Shown one piece after another: positions 23,095 through 35,577 of a stretch of 64,000 bases of DNA. Under the pieces are notes generated by a model that was not told the DNA's origin, ran no database searches, and saw nothing but the letters and a program-made list of their open reading frames with translations. Source of the DNA: Augochlora pura (Eukaryota > Arthropoda > Insecta > Hymenoptera > Halictidae); NCBI RefSeq assembly GCF_028453695.1, contig NC_135781.1:33331483-33395482 (forward strand), read 5' to 3'. Made by a program: the position numbers and the translations under genes. Position 1 is the first letter of the stretch. Each line of letters starts with the position of its first letter.

Positions 23095-23451
23095 CCCCGC
23101 CAGGAAAAGTTGGCCGTGGATTAGGGGTTTCCTTCCAGGAGAGGATTCGGTTGACTTGCAATTTAGTTGGTTAGTTAGTTCCGAGGGGTGAGGGTAATTA
23201 ACCCTTCGTTCACGGGCTCTTGGAGATCCCCGAAGAAACAATGTTTTTAGTCGTGGGGAGGAAGGGGGGAGGGTGGATTGTCGGAGCTGGCGGTAATTAT
23301 CAATTAGTCGGCGAGAAACGAAATAGGGATTTGTTTTTAGGGTCGCGTGGCCGATGTTGGATATTTAAACGTTTACGAATTTTTTGTTCTCTAATTTGAT
23401 TGGTAGACAGCGGATTTATCGGAACTTTTGATAAAAATAATTTTTATTTGG
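23095..23451. other. Non-coding, nothing recognised
   Basis: A TTAACCCTTCGTTCACGG string begins at 23198 and may be an isolated relict end of a TTAA-type repeat. Nothing else is supported. Confidence 0.4.
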
Positions 23452-23711
23452 TTAACCCTTTGCAGTATGATTCCTTTCATTATTTATCATTCACGCTGTT
23501 ATTCGTCCTTATTAATTTTCTTAATAAGACCAGACAATTTTTAATATCTTGATTTAATTTTCTAATTTCTTTATTTAATTTCGTTTTTGTACTTTGATAA
23601 TAAAATAATTAAATTTTATTTTAATTTCTCACGAATCTCAATTAATTTCTCATCTCTAATCTCTCATGAAATCTTCACCAAGAAGTTTCGTTATTATAGC
23701 TCAAGGGGTTT
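23452..23711. mobile_element. Possible second piggyBac-like MITE subtype
   Basis: The left boundary is TTAA (23452-23455) followed by CCCTTTGCAGTATGATTCC. The right side reads TATTATAGCTCAAGGGG followed by TTTATAA instead of a clean TTAA. Read inward, the right end (CCCCTTGAGCTATAATA) resembles the lone end at about 35615-35630 (CCCCTTGCCCTATAATATCA). This suggests a second terminal type in the window. The inverted match between the two ends is weak. Confidence 0.35.
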
Positions 23712-24111
23712 ATAATAAACATCCTGCCAATTTGACTATAATGTGTGCTCGACTCAAGAAATTTATTCAATCGTTTCCTACGAAAGACTCCTTATAATTT
23801 CGACAATTTTAAAATACGAAATACGCGAGCACCGGTGCAATAAGCATAAAGAGTCTAGCCAGATACGGCAGTAGAATTCACCCTTGCCAAGGAAACACAG
23901 TTCCTGCCAAGTTTTAGCTCCGTACATTGCGCGCGAGGGTAGTTCCACGGGAAATTCGAAAAACTGCTTTATATAGTTTTACGACCTGTGTAACTCGTTA
24001 CATAACATATTCCTGTGAAACTATAGTAAATTGAGGGGAAAGACTTGAAAAAAGGGATATCACAGAATTAAAAATAAATCGAAGATATGTTATAGAAAGT
24101 CAAACAATATC
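23712..24111. other. Non-coding, nothing recognised
   Basis: Mixed composition with no repeats, motifs or frames worth recording. Confidence 0.5.
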
Positions 24112-24295
24112 TAAAATATTAATTTTAAAATATGTTACTTTAAAATTAATCTTAAAAATAATTTTAAAATATGTTACTTTAAAATTAATCTTAAAAATAA
24201 TTTTAAAATAATATATTTCAAAATTAATTTTAAAATAATATATTTCAAAATTAATTTTAAAATAATATATTTCAAAATTAATTTTTTAAATTAAT
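24112..24295. repeat. AT minisatellite, two unit types (about 39 and 27 bp)
   Basis: Two copies of a unit containing AAAATATGTTACTTTAAAAT are followed by three copies of a 27-bp unit AAAATAATATATTTCAAAAT plus seven bases. The second type looks like a shortened derivative of the first. Confidence 0.8.
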
Positions 24296-24733
24296 CTGTA
24301 ATATAATCTGTAACATTACATTATAAAAATACATCTTTTTTTCTCCAATTATTCCACTGAGTAAAAAATAATTTCAACTCCCAAAATATCGATTACTTTA
24401 TATGCAATGCTACTACCATCCCAAATACATAAATTCCGCAGTGAAATATGTATCATCGAAAAGGAGAAACTGTACACCAGGCTAATCATTGCTCCAGATT
24501 CATCCGAAAAAAAGTTTGATCAAAGTCGACTTCCCGCGCTCTCTCTCTCTCTCCCCATTAGCGATCCAGGGTTAAGAGGAGGTCAAGAAAGCGCAATAAA
24601 AAGGTCAGAAGCCGTTCACCCTTTGAGAAAAGGAAACGCTCCGCGAAGGCGGGGCGCGTTCTCGTTCCAGCCCGCGAGATCCGCTCCCCTAAATCTTCAT
24701 AGCACGGAACAAGGCCGCGAAAGGACCGCGATA

Positions 24734-26450
<1,717 letters not shown>

Positions 26451-26615
26451 AAAGAAGGTTATGTCAAAGTGTATGCCTTATAAAGAAGGTTATGTTAAGT
26501 ATATGTCTTACCAAGAAAGTTATGTCAAAGTGTATGCCTTATAAAGAAGGTTATGTCTAAGCGTATGTCTTACAAAGAAAGTTATGTCAAAGTGTATGCC
26601 TTACAAAGAAGGTAT
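26451..26615. repeat. 31-bp minisatellite, about 5.3 copies
   Basis: The unit AAAGAAGGTTATGTCAAAGT followed by GTATGCCTTAT repeats at 26451, 26482, 26512, 26543, 26574 and 26605. The array contains AGGTTATGTC, half of a dispersed motif seen elsewhere in this window. Confidence 0.9.
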
Positions 26616-27360
26616 TTTATCGCGGAATTGTGAAATCATATTTCTGGAATTTTTGGATTTAATTTCATTTTTATTCGTTTCTATATTAATTTGAATCTCA
26701 TTTATCTTCGTTTTAATTTCTACATCATTTCATTTCAATTTTAACTTCGTTTACTCTCGACTGTTTTCTGGTAAATATTATATAGATATCTGTGTCTAAA
26801 AGCTTTTGCAATTTCCTGTAGGAAACGTGATGGAAGTATGTTCAAATTGTGTTCTCGTAACTGTGAATAATTTTATAAAAATTAAAGTAAGGAAGCTGTC
26901 CATCTTACGGCTTACTATTTAATAATAACTCGGTTGCTGATTTTTACACATTTGTAATAGTGTATAAGTCTTTTAAAATTAAGAAAAAAACGTGTATAAA
27001 TTATTAATTTCTTTTGCTAATAATCAAGTCAAGGAAGGAACAATTGTCTTTAATTCCAACCTGACATAACCTAACATACTAACACGAGGATTTCCATTAA
27101 AAAGATCTGTAGATTAATAATAAGAATCATTGACCAATCAGTAAAATTTGGAATCACTCTTAAGGTAAAAAATTGCAACAATCTATTTTTGTATTTGTGA
27201 TTCGAAGGGATCCCGAAGCGGCTGAAATATAGATAGCGGAAGAAGAAGAAAGAAGGAAGTCAATTACTTTGGGTCGTAAAAAATTCAAGGGACCCCCCGG
27301 AGCCGGAGTCTGGGCATAAGTACCTATGGTTTTCCACGTGTGGATCAACATTCTCAGCAT

Positions 27361-27406
<46 letters not shown>

Positions 27407-27718
27407 ATGGTTTCTCGGGCGGCGTTTAACCGGTAAAGTGCCCGAAGGATAATTGCACAGAAGACCGCGTAATTTGAGACCTCGAGCCGGGGCAGCGGAG
27501 GACAAAGGGGTGGAGCGGAAGTGGTCAATAAAGAAATGATGAGCAGCGAGAAAAGCGGAGAGAGGTTGAAGAGAAAAGGACCCCCTTTTTCTGAAAAGGG
27601 TTTTTAGGACGTTCATCGATACCCTCGCCGTGAGGGTCGGCGTTGGAATATTTAACCTCGATCGCCGCGTTTACCTTTGACCTCTCCGACGAGACTATGA
27701 CCAACATTTTCTATGCCG
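26616..27718. other. Non-coding, with (CT)n at 27365-27408
   Basis: AT-rich to 27150, with AACCTGACATAACCT at 27058-27072. After that it is mixed, with a CT microsatellite broken by CTTT units at 27365-27408. Reverse frames (27160-27528, 27260-27616) run through the microsatellite and have no domain. Confidence 0.5.
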
Positions 27719-27893
27719 TTTCATAATTTCAAATATTTTCTGTATCGTTTAGTAATTTTATGTATTTTCTATACCGTTTAATAATTTTTAATGTTTTCTG
27801 TATCGTTTAATTATTTTATATAATTTTCTGTACCGTTTCATAATTTGCACTATTTTTTACGCTGTTTAATAATTTCAAATATTTGCAATAATT
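27719..27893. repeat. 29-bp minisatellite, about 6 copies
   Basis: Units like TTTCATAATTTCAAATATTT followed by TCTGTATCG repeat every 29 bp with rising divergence toward the right. Low-complexity AT DNA with no coding signal. Confidence 0.8.
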
Positions 27894-28490
27894 TTGAATA
27901 GTTTCGAAGTGTACAGAAAATCTTTTATTAAAAAATTCGACTAGAAAAAATAAAATAGTAGAAAAGTACATTAGACTGCCATTAACTGTTCCCTTTCTAG
28001 TGAAATGTTTCCAATTTCTTCCTCTTGATACAATAATTAAATAGAGGGTTAGAAAATTATTTTCTTAGTACAGTAAGTAGTAACAGAAGAGTTCAAATTA
28101 TTTATTCCCTCTACTGTCAATTTAATACAATATTGAAAGGGAATAAAACAATTTTTAATTACCGTCGCTTTAATAATTTATATAGAGGATTTATTCTTCT
28201 CTAAAAAATTTAATAAAAATATGAGGCCTATTTCCAGCCTTTTAATTCCCTTAATTTTTCAAATCTTCAACATTAACGTTGGAAACGCGGCGCAACGCGA
28301 TAGCGCGTAGCTTCAAAGATGTAAAACGACGGACGTAGATCTCTACGGAAGAGGGAAATATTTTTCCTTTTAAATATCGGCGAGATGTTAAATTTTTGAG
28401 AGGTACTATATTTTCGTCTCCTCCTTTTTCTCTTCCCTTCCCTTTTTTTCTTCTTCTTCGGCGATCTTTCATCGGCGAAAGACCTCCGCC
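27894..28490. other. Non-coding AT-rich DNA
   Basis: AT-rich to 28260, then mixed with a CT/TTC-rich run at 28418-28462. Nothing coding is recognised. Confidence 0.5.
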
Positions 28491-28727
28491 ATGGCGTTTC
28501 ATCCGCCCCCTCGTTCCGTTCCCTTTGATGCACAGAGCCCCGGCATCTTGCTCTTGTGCTTCTTGGCTCTCTTATTTGCCCAGCACGCAGACCCTTTCGC
28601 GCATAGATTATGCGAGCTAAAGGTGTTGGTCTTGGTTCGACGGGGGTGCACTCGGGGCCACTCCCCCTTGCTCTGCAACCTTTGGGAATTATGTTTATTT
28701 AATAGTGTGTTCCTGCTGCGCCGATAA
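28491..28727 (+). CDS. Doubtful 78-codon ORF with signal-peptide-like start
   Basis: The frame starts in a favourable context (GCCATGG). It encodes Met-Ala-Phe-His-Pro-Pro-Pro, a hydrophobic core at residues 19-30 rich in Leu/Phe/Ala (ILLLCFLALLFA), then Gln-His-Ala-Asp, which resembles a secretory signal and cleavage region. The rest (residues 35-78) has no recognised domain. A weak possible donor (AAAGGTGTTG) lies near 28622. The sequence is not clearly distinct from its non-coding surroundings, so this is a candidate only. Confidence 0.13.
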   Translation: MAFHPPPRSVPFDAQSPGILLLCFLALLFAQHADPFAHRLCELKVLVLVRRGCTRGHSPLLCNLWELCLFNSVFLLRR

Positions 28728-28730
28728 CGC

Positions 28731-28732
<2 letters not shown>

Positions 28733-28761
<29 letters not shown>
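28733..28761. repeat. (CT)n microsatellite
   Basis: A perfect CT array of about 29 bp. Confidence 0.95.
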
Positions 28762-28763
<2 letters not shown>

Positions 28764-29682
28764 CAACTTTGGTTCATCGAGTAGTCGATTAAATCTCGTT
28801 TGCGTAAATGGAATCCAACTATCAAGGTTTCCTATACGTTCCTTTCTTTTTTTATGCAAAATCGATAGACCATGTTTATTGTTTAAAAAATTTTTGCGAC
28901 GTCTCGATTTTACAGATGAATTTTTAACTATTTTATTCGGGTAATTTCCTGTCACTTAGATCGTTGTCGATGGATTTACATTGCTTCTTTATGGTATAAA
29001 GAATCATATACTATACTATAATATGTATATTCATAGTAATATAGATCGATTCTTCCTATTTAATTTAAAAAAAGTTGCACCTAACTGCGATTCTTTCTCG
29101 CGTAGTTACAGCGTTTGATTTTTCAATGTTTCACGCGGCAACATTTTTTATAAAAGTAGCGTACGATTTTTTGTTGCATTTTCGGATAACCTACAGGATC
29201 CAGGACAAACGAAATTAAATTGAGCGCTAAGTGTCATTGTTAAAAATTTCGTTCGCGTGTTTCCACAGCAATTTAACGAATTATACTTTGTGTTACAGCA
29301 TGTAACGAGTGGCCTTAGCGTGAAACCGTATTCGACGACGATTTTTATAGTGGAGTGTAGTCAAAAAATTTTCTAGTCGGAGCATAACAATTTTGTTGAT
29401 TTAAATCGATTTCTCGAAAAATAAAGAAAAATAAAGAAAAATTACTCGTTAATTATTATATTTAGAACTGATAGAAGTCAATACTTTTTTTTAGTTAGAA
29501 TTCGATATTTTTCGATACTGTAACCTACAAAATACAGTATTCTAATCATTAAAAAAAAAATCATTTTTAATGATGATCATCCTCAATCATCTTCAATCCA
29601 CGCAACTTTTTATATTAAAAAGTTATATCGATCAAAGTATATTTCAAAGTCACAGGAGCTACCAGACTACATGGACCACCCC
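28762..29682. other. Non-coding AT-rich DNA
   Basis: No gene, transposon end or tandem repeat is recognised in this stretch. Confidence 0.5.
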
Positions 29683-29706
29683 CCTCTCTCTCTCTCTCTC
29701 TCTCTC
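29683..29706. repeat. (CT)n microsatellite
   Basis: A short perfect CT array preceded by a CCCCC run. Confidence 0.93.
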
Positions 29707-30063
29707 AATTCTTCTCTCAATTCTCGCAAACCTCTCATCATTCAGCTCTGAAAGTGCAGCAAACTCTTGCAACGAGCTGTAGAAGAGGCAGAGCTGCGGA
29801 GCGACCAAGAATAAGTATAAGACGAAGTATAAGAAAAGACGGAAGGAGGCGGACGTCGACGTGAAAAACCGGCGGAGCAACAACGGGTCGCGGCGTCGAC
29901 GGTGAAAAGGCAGACGACGACGACGACGACGATCTCAAAGTGTCTGGTTCGCTTTTCAAAAAGTAATCGGCTCGTCGAAAGGAATTGCGCTAATCTCAGC
30001 CAGCGGCGGCGGGTCCTCTTTTTTAAACGGTCGTGCCGAGAAGCGCGCCGGGTCGTGGATAGT
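29707..30063. other. Non-coding; (ACG)n at about 29913-29933
   Basis: Contains a trinucleotide (GAC)n run. The forward frame 29902-30510 crosses it and the purine tract and is not credible as a protein. Confidence 0.45.
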
Positions 30064-30078
30064 CGCAGAAAAAGAGAA

Positions 30079-30114
<36 letters not shown>

Positions 30115-30872
30115 GCGGAGAGAGCGAGACTCCGCGAAATCTTTCATCGTCCCACCCTTTTATGCGGCCACTCGGTGTTCCTCCTCGCCGATTCAGGCGA
30201 GAACCGTGCGGTCCAACGAGGCGTCCAAGTGCCGCTCCACCGATTCGAGTGGTCGAATCAAAAGCCGCGTCGATTATCGAGTGGGAGCGGGACGGAGCCG
30301 CCAGAAACCGAGCCAGAAAAAGAGAGAGAGAGCGAGAGAGACAGAGACGTACAGAAAGACAGAGAAAGAGAGAGAGAGAGACAGAGTGACAGTAAGGGAA
30401 AGAGAGAAAGACAGAGAGAGACAGTAAGAGGAAGAGAGAAAGACAGAGAGTGGCAGAGAGGCAGAGAGATAACAAGAGAAAGAGAGAAGGACAGAGAGAG
30501 ACAGAAATAGTGACAGAGAGACAGCAAGAGGAAGAGAGAAAGATAAAGAGAAACAGAGAGACAGAGGAAGATCGAAAACGACTGATAACGACAGAGAGAC
30601 GGGGAGACAACAAGAGGAATATAGAAAGATAAAGAGACAGCAAGAGGAAGAGAGAAAGATAAAGATCGAAAATGACTGAGAAAGGCAGAGAGGCAGAGAG
30701 ACAAAAAGAGGAATATAGAAAGACAGAGGGACAGCAAGAGGAAGAGAGAAAGATAAAGAGAAATGGAGAGACAGAGAAAGATTGAAAATGACTGAGAAAG
30801 ACAGAGAGAGACAGAGGGGCAGAGAGAGAGAGAGAGAGAGGGAGAGAGAAAGAGACGGCGACAGGAAGAGAG
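30064..30872. repeat. Purine-rich (GAGA/GACAGA) satellite domain
   Basis: Two purine blocks (30064-30131 and 30312-30872) are separated by about 180 bp of ordinary sequence. The larger has a higher-order structure: the module ACAGYAAGAGGAAGAGAGAA recurs at 30421, 30521, 30637 and 30731, and a GAAAAYGACTGAGAAAG-like module recurs about three times. Reverse-strand frames of 159-312 residues made almost only of Ser, Leu and Phe, and forward frames of Arg/Glu repeats, are artefacts of this composition. Confidence 0.9.
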
Positions 30873-31548
30873 GGTTGACGGTTGACGCGAACGGATCGAT
30901 CTCTAAACAAGCGCGAGCTGGAACGCGGCCGATGTACGCCGGCCTCGGGCGCAACCTGCAATTACCTCAGGCGTCGTTTAATTTCATTAACGCCGGCTAC
31001 GGGCCCGGGCCGTGTGCCATTCGTCGCGCGGACTGACCGCGTTTCCCCGAATTCTAATTGATTTTGCGCCGGCATGGTCAACATTAGGATTCAATTAGAC
31101 ACGCCGCCGTGCCGCCCTACCCTCTCCCTCTCTCCCTCTCTCCCTCTCTCTACCCTGGCCGACACGCTGTTTGCAAATTCGACGGGAAAAACCGTGTCCA
31201 CCGGGCCGTGTTTATTGATACGCGGATAGAACGGCGGCGTCGCTTCTCTCCACTCCGCGAGCTCTGCTTCTGAATCCCCGATTTTCACCGGCCCCGAAGC
31301 TTTTTATTGGCTTAACTTAAACGGGAACGATTTTTACCGCGTTCGAATTACTCGAATCGATGGATCGAGTCAAACCGCGGCGGGTCGAGGCGAATCGAAC
31401 GATTTCGACGGCGAATCTTTTTACTTTTTATTCATCGTGTTTTAGGCCTAGAGTTTTGGGTTGAAAGAAGTGAAATTTTGGCGGGTGAAATTATTATCCA
31501 TTGCTTTTAAGAGCGAAATATTATCTATCATTTTCCTTTAATCGCTTT
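30873..31548. other. Non-coding GC-rich DNA
   Basis: CTCCCTCTCTCCC-type runs occur around 31120-31153. No exon is recognised. Confidence 0.45.
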
Positions 31549-31819
31549 TTAACGCTTTGCACTCGGTTGTCCCTTCCCAGGGGACATCGTGATTCTAATA
31601 TATTGACTAAACATGAAAGTTTATTAGCGATTTCTCGATGTCTACAAATTCATATAAATCGAATATTATTATAACAATATTATATATACATATACATACA
31701 TACATATATATCGAATACTATATAATAATATTTAGTTAAGAATAAAGAATAATAATAATATAAATGTTTATAAGCGCTGCTAGGTAACATCCACGACGAC
31801 GCCGAGTGCAAAAGTTTAA
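31549..31819. mobile_element. Divergent TTAA-flanked MITE related to the CCCTTTGCACTCGA family
   Basis: TTAA at 31549-31552 is followed by CGCTTTGCACTCGG. The right end reads CCGAGTGCAAAAGT then TTAA at 31816-31819. The two ends are inverted repeats over about 14 bp, and the flanking TTAA is intact on both sides. The 263-bp interior is AT-rich and does not obviously match the main family, so it may be an older or separate subfamily. No transposase. Confidence 0.6.
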
Positions 31820-32107
31820 CTGGTCGAATAAAAAATCTCGCGAAACATCGCGCGGCTCCTTATCTCACGAAACTGTGCGCGTAAATCGAATCGCGGATTA
31901 AACAAGTTTCCCAGGCGGGCTTGAAAAATGCAAAATTCGAGGCAAGGCGGGGGAATGCTTTGACACTAGAACCCAAGCGGTCGGCGCGTGGGTAACACAG
32001 AAATTTTCTGGCCGTTCTGCGCCCGTAATCCGGATCCTTGTCTCGGGACAACCAAGTTTCCCCGCGCCAAGACAAATGGAACTTTACAGGCCCGCGCCGG
32101 GAAAAAC
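31820..32107. other. Non-coding, mixed composition
   Basis: GC-rich sequence leading into the candidate ATG at 32108. No TATA/initiator pair is visible. Confidence 0.4.
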
Positions 32108-32248
32108 ATGGAGCCGGAGTACGCGGCGGCAGCGGCGGATCACCGGATCTCTCCGGCTCCGGCGAGCAACGACGACCGACGCAACCGTGGAGGGGGGGGA
32201 GCGGTGAGGAGAATTAACTCGGGCCACTCGGAGTTCACGGTACGCTAA
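32108..32248 (+). CDS. Doubtful short ORF, possible first coding exon
   Basis: The ATG lies in a good insect start context (GAAAAACATGG). The frame encodes Met-Glu-Pro-Glu-Tyr-(Ala)5-Asp-His-Arg, a Pro/Ala/Asn segment, and Gly4, ending in TAA at 32246-32248 (46 codons). Two possible donors follow: GCG|GTGAGG after 32203, in frame, and CACAG|GTAAAT after 32265, beyond the stop. The low-complexity N-terminus resembles first exons of some regulatory proteins, but no domain is present and no acceptor partner can be identified. Confidence 0.17.
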   Translation: MEPEYAAAAADHRISPAPASNDDRRNRGGGGAVRRINSGHSEFTVR

Positions 32249-33789
32249 TCCGTGCCGGAGCACAGGTAAATTTGCTTGACACAAGGAAAACAGAAACACC
32301 GGGGAGTGGGCCGGTCCGGAATCCTCCGCTTCAAAATTTCAGAACTCGCCGGGATAGGTTGTCGCGACGTGATTCCGTTCTCCTTCGAGGATCCGCAAGT
32401 ATTAATGGTGAGTTCCTCTATCCCCCGGTGCGCAGACACCGCGAGTGGTCTCGCGAATCATCCTTACCGTGAGTAAGGAACTTCGGAAATCCTGGGAAGC
32501 TTTGATACACGCTCGCTGCTTTAGAGTTCGAACTTGTTGGACTCCTTTTCTTATCATTTTTATCAGACGCTCTTTCAGTGAAATGTGCTTACTCTTTGTT
32601 AACAAAAATAAATAAGTGATAAATAATCAGTTTTGAATCACTTTGATAAATCAGTATCCTGTGTCGATAATTAAAGTGGCCTATCTAATTTAAGTCTTTG
32701 CTATAATAACGTAATGGCCTCGTGGCGAAGATTTTATAGTATAAATTGTACCTGAAATTATTTCTGAAATAAAATTTGATTCTCTTGTTACTAAAATCTA
32801 GGAATAAATTTAAGATCGAGATAATAATGTCGGCTAAATAGAAATTATTTAAAAAATAATTAAGTGAACATTTTCAGAATAAAATATTCTTTGAAGAGAA
32901 ATTATTCTTGCCAACTGGACGACTGACAATGAAACGGATCGTCTTCCTTCAGTCAAAGCTATAAAGCGTTTATCAACGAAACTCGATTAATTAAACGAGC
33001 CTTAAACACGTTAAATAAATGGAGGGCGTCCAAGAACAAAAAGCGCGAGCCGTGGAAATCCGGCGAGCGGACCGCAGAACGCCGCGCTTTTCCATTTTCC
33101 CTCGTCAGATCGGAATCGCCAACGAGCGGGCTTTACTTTGTCTTATCAGTTCTCCCTCGGTCCGCGGCCATCTCTGACCCGGAAACCTACATACTGCCCC
33201 CCCTCCACCCCCCACCCCACTCCCCCCCCCCCCCCCCAGCCCTCCATACCGTTTCCCACAATTCCCCAGGCCCGCCCGGAGCATATTAAATTTCTGGTTG
33301 GATATTTTCGCGTTTCCCAGGATTTCCGCGCGATCAGATGAGAAAATCCGCGCGAGCGCGGTTTAAACGACTCCCTTTCCCCCCTCCCCCAGCATTCTTT
33401 CGACTTCTCCGCCACGCCGCGGTTAGATAAAGCCGATGGCCGTACTAAACGAGCACACGTCGTCGTCCCCTAAGGGACGGGGGACTTGAATTCGTCATCG
33501 CGTCGGTTCGCGGAAACAGTTTCGCGAAATGGTCCCACCGCTCCGCTCACGGTTGACTTGATTCCAAGATGCGGCTCCATGGGAACGAGACGTTGTTCCT
33601 ATTAAATAGAGCGCGAACAGCCCGCAGACCTTGAACAATCGTCTCTTATCCGAGCGTCGATCGATACTCCCTAAACAACCCACCTTTGCCTGGGGGATTG
33701 CTGGTAGATCGAAACTTTTCGGATGCGAACACTGTTGCGCGATACCGCTTGGCTTCGTTTCCATTTCGGGGGAAATTGTTTTGTCGAAA
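32249..33789. other. Non-coding, mixed; C-run near 33222-33238
   Basis: AT-rich at 32520-32900, GC-rich at 33010-33780 with CCACCCC repeats and a C17 run. Frames 33138-33341 and 33146-33415 are proline/glycine artefacts of the C-run. Confidence 0.45.
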
Positions 33790-33960
33790 GGTTCTGTGTG
33801 TAGAATATATCATTATATAGTTCTAAATGTAGAATATACAGTTATATAGTTCTATAATTATATATACAGAATATATAGTTGTACAGAGCTATGTATAAAT
33901 ATTTCTAAATAATTCTCTATATATTCTATACATATTTAGAATATATGATTATATAGTTCT
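33790..33960. repeat. AT-rich tandem low-complexity DNA beside a gap
   Basis: Variants of AGAATATATAGTTATATAGTTC recur with loose spacing (about 30 bp and fractions) up to the N gap. The gap probably interrupts the array. Confidence 0.65.
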
Positions 33961-34060
33961 NNNNNNNNNNNNNNNNNNNNNNNNNNNNNNNNNNNNNNNN
34001 NNNNNNNNNNNNNNNNNNNNNNNNNNNNNNNNNNNNNNNNNNNNNNNNNNNNNNNNNNNN
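33961..34060. other. Assembly gap, 100 N
   Basis: Exactly 100 N following an AT-rich repeat. Confidence 0.99.
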
Positions 34061-34768
34061 AATAAAAATATGAAAATTAAATAACATTAAATAGAAGTAG
34101 AATTTTAACAAAGTAGTAAATACAATTTGGCTAGTATAGAATTAGTTAAATAAATATATAATTAATCAAATTTAATAATAATCGGGGGCGAAATTTGATC
34201 TCGACGCCTATTGGTGCCTACAGTGGTCAAAGGGTTAAGGCTCCGTAGCTCCAGCGTTTATTCCTACAACTATAGCAGCACTTTCCCGAAGCACGCTCTA
34301 TAGCACTTTCCAGAGGGAGAACTTTGTTTATTCCAGCGCCCGAAATTCGCACCTAAAGTCTGGCAATTTGACGCGGAAGCAGCCCAGCGACGAGGAGAAG
34401 CGCATTAGCAACGATACGTCCTCCGCCAGTTTGAAGTTCTGTGAACCGCGTGTGGCAAACTTCAAGGAAATCGACTGATGATACAGATGACGGTAATCGG
34501 TGCACCCGAAGGACGCGTCTCCGCTGACCGTCGCCACCGTCTTTGGAACAAGATCGATCCTTTTAGCGCGCTGCGTCGAAAATTTTCAATTAAAACGAAC
34601 AAGGAGACTAGGAGAGGGGCTATCGCCTGTAGTCGGACAAAGGCCTGCGCCGCGCGCGCGCGCGCGCGCCATCGAGTCGAACATTATCGATAATAGAACG
34701 TGCCGTGCGCGCGGGCCGACACAAAGGCCTCGTTTACCAGCGCGTTCGCGAGAATCAATCAGTGCCCC
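34061..34768. other. Non-coding; solo TTAA-type end at 34207-34238
   Basis: GGTGCCTACAGTGGTCAAAG then GG and TTAA (34235-34238) is an apparent right end of a TTAA-type repeat without a visible left partner. A (CG)n run occupies about 34651-34669. Nothing coding is recognised. Confidence 0.4.
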
Positions 34769-34868
34769 NNNNNNNNNNNNNNNNNNNNNNNNNNNNNNNN
34801 NNNNNNNNNNNNNNNNNNNNNNNNNNNNNNNNNNNNNNNNNNNNNNNNNNNNNNNNNNNNNNNNNNNN
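34769..34868. other. Assembly gap, 100 N
   Basis: Exactly 100 N; the right flank is a (GA)n microsatellite. Confidence 0.99.
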
Positions 34869-34897
34869 GAGAGAGAGAGAGAGAGAGAGAGAGAGAG
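34869..34897. repeat. (GA)n microsatellite starting at a gap
   Basis: A perfect GA array that begins at the gap edge, so its true length is unknown. Confidence 0.93.
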
Positions 34898-35113
34898 CAA
34901 AGTGGCACCGGAAGCGACGGACCGCGCCGGGTCGGTGATCACGGTTGTTTCCGTTCGATGTTTGCACTCGACCCGCGTCGATTACGCTGTTGCGTGTTTT
35001 TCGATAATGAGACGAGAGCGGGCCGGAACGTGCGCCCGGCCGAACGATTCCGCATATTTGTACGGAGATAACGCGTCAAACGGGAGCAATTCCTGCTGTG
35101 CAAATCTGCCCTC
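34898..35113. other. Short GC-rich contig piece between two gaps
   Basis: No gene is seen. The 262-residue frame 34500-35288 spans two N gaps and is not real. Confidence 0.5.
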
Positions 35114-35213
35114 NNNNNNNNNNNNNNNNNNNNNNNNNNNNNNNNNNNNNNNNNNNNNNNNNNNNNNNNNNNNNNNNNNNNNNNNNNNNNNNNNNNNNNN
35201 NNNNNNNNNNNNN
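35114..35213. other. Assembly gap, 100 N
   Basis: Exactly 100 N. Confidence 0.99.
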
Positions 35214-35330
35214 GTTTATCAATCTTTATTTCGCGTCCATTCGTTCGTTTATTTTTTTACCGCAGAAAGATCGTTAATTGACGGATAAAATTTCCATTTA
35301 AAATCCTATTTAAGAGAAACGAATACATAA

Positions 35331-35577
35331 TTAACCCTTTCCACTCGAATGGTGACTCTGAGGCACCGCTAAAATTGTTCTATTACGTTCCGAAATAATT
35401 TTTATAACAACAAGGTTTAAATGAAAAAAATTGTTGAGTAGTAGGATTGTTACTATGAGCTGCAAGAAACAATTGCATGTGTATAAAATAAATTTTGTTA
35501 TATAAAATGGAAATACTATGAGCCGGGAAAATTATTTCACATTTACAGTCAAAATCGCTTCGAGTGCAAAGGTTTAA
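35331..35577 (+). mobile_element. piggyBac-like MITE, best reference copy
   Basis: TTAA at 35331-35334 is followed by CCCTTTCCACTCGAATGG. The right end CTTCGAGTGCAAAGG(T) meets TTAA at 35574-35577. The left subterminal GGTGACTCTGAGGCACC and the right interior GGAAATACTATGAGCCGGG are shared with other copies, and they let copies be oriented. The interior is 239 bp and has no transposase frame. TTAA target duplication plus CCC...GGG termini place it in the piggyBac superfamily as a non-autonomous element. Confidence 0.85.

Noticed and set aside
30023..30961. 312-codon reverse ORF and overlapping 159-226-codon ORFs
   Set aside because: All are readings of the GA-rich satellite; composition is almost only Ser, Leu and Phe.
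34500..35288. 262-codon forward ORF
   Set aside because: It spans two 100-N gaps and a (GA)n microsatellite, so the frame is meaningless.
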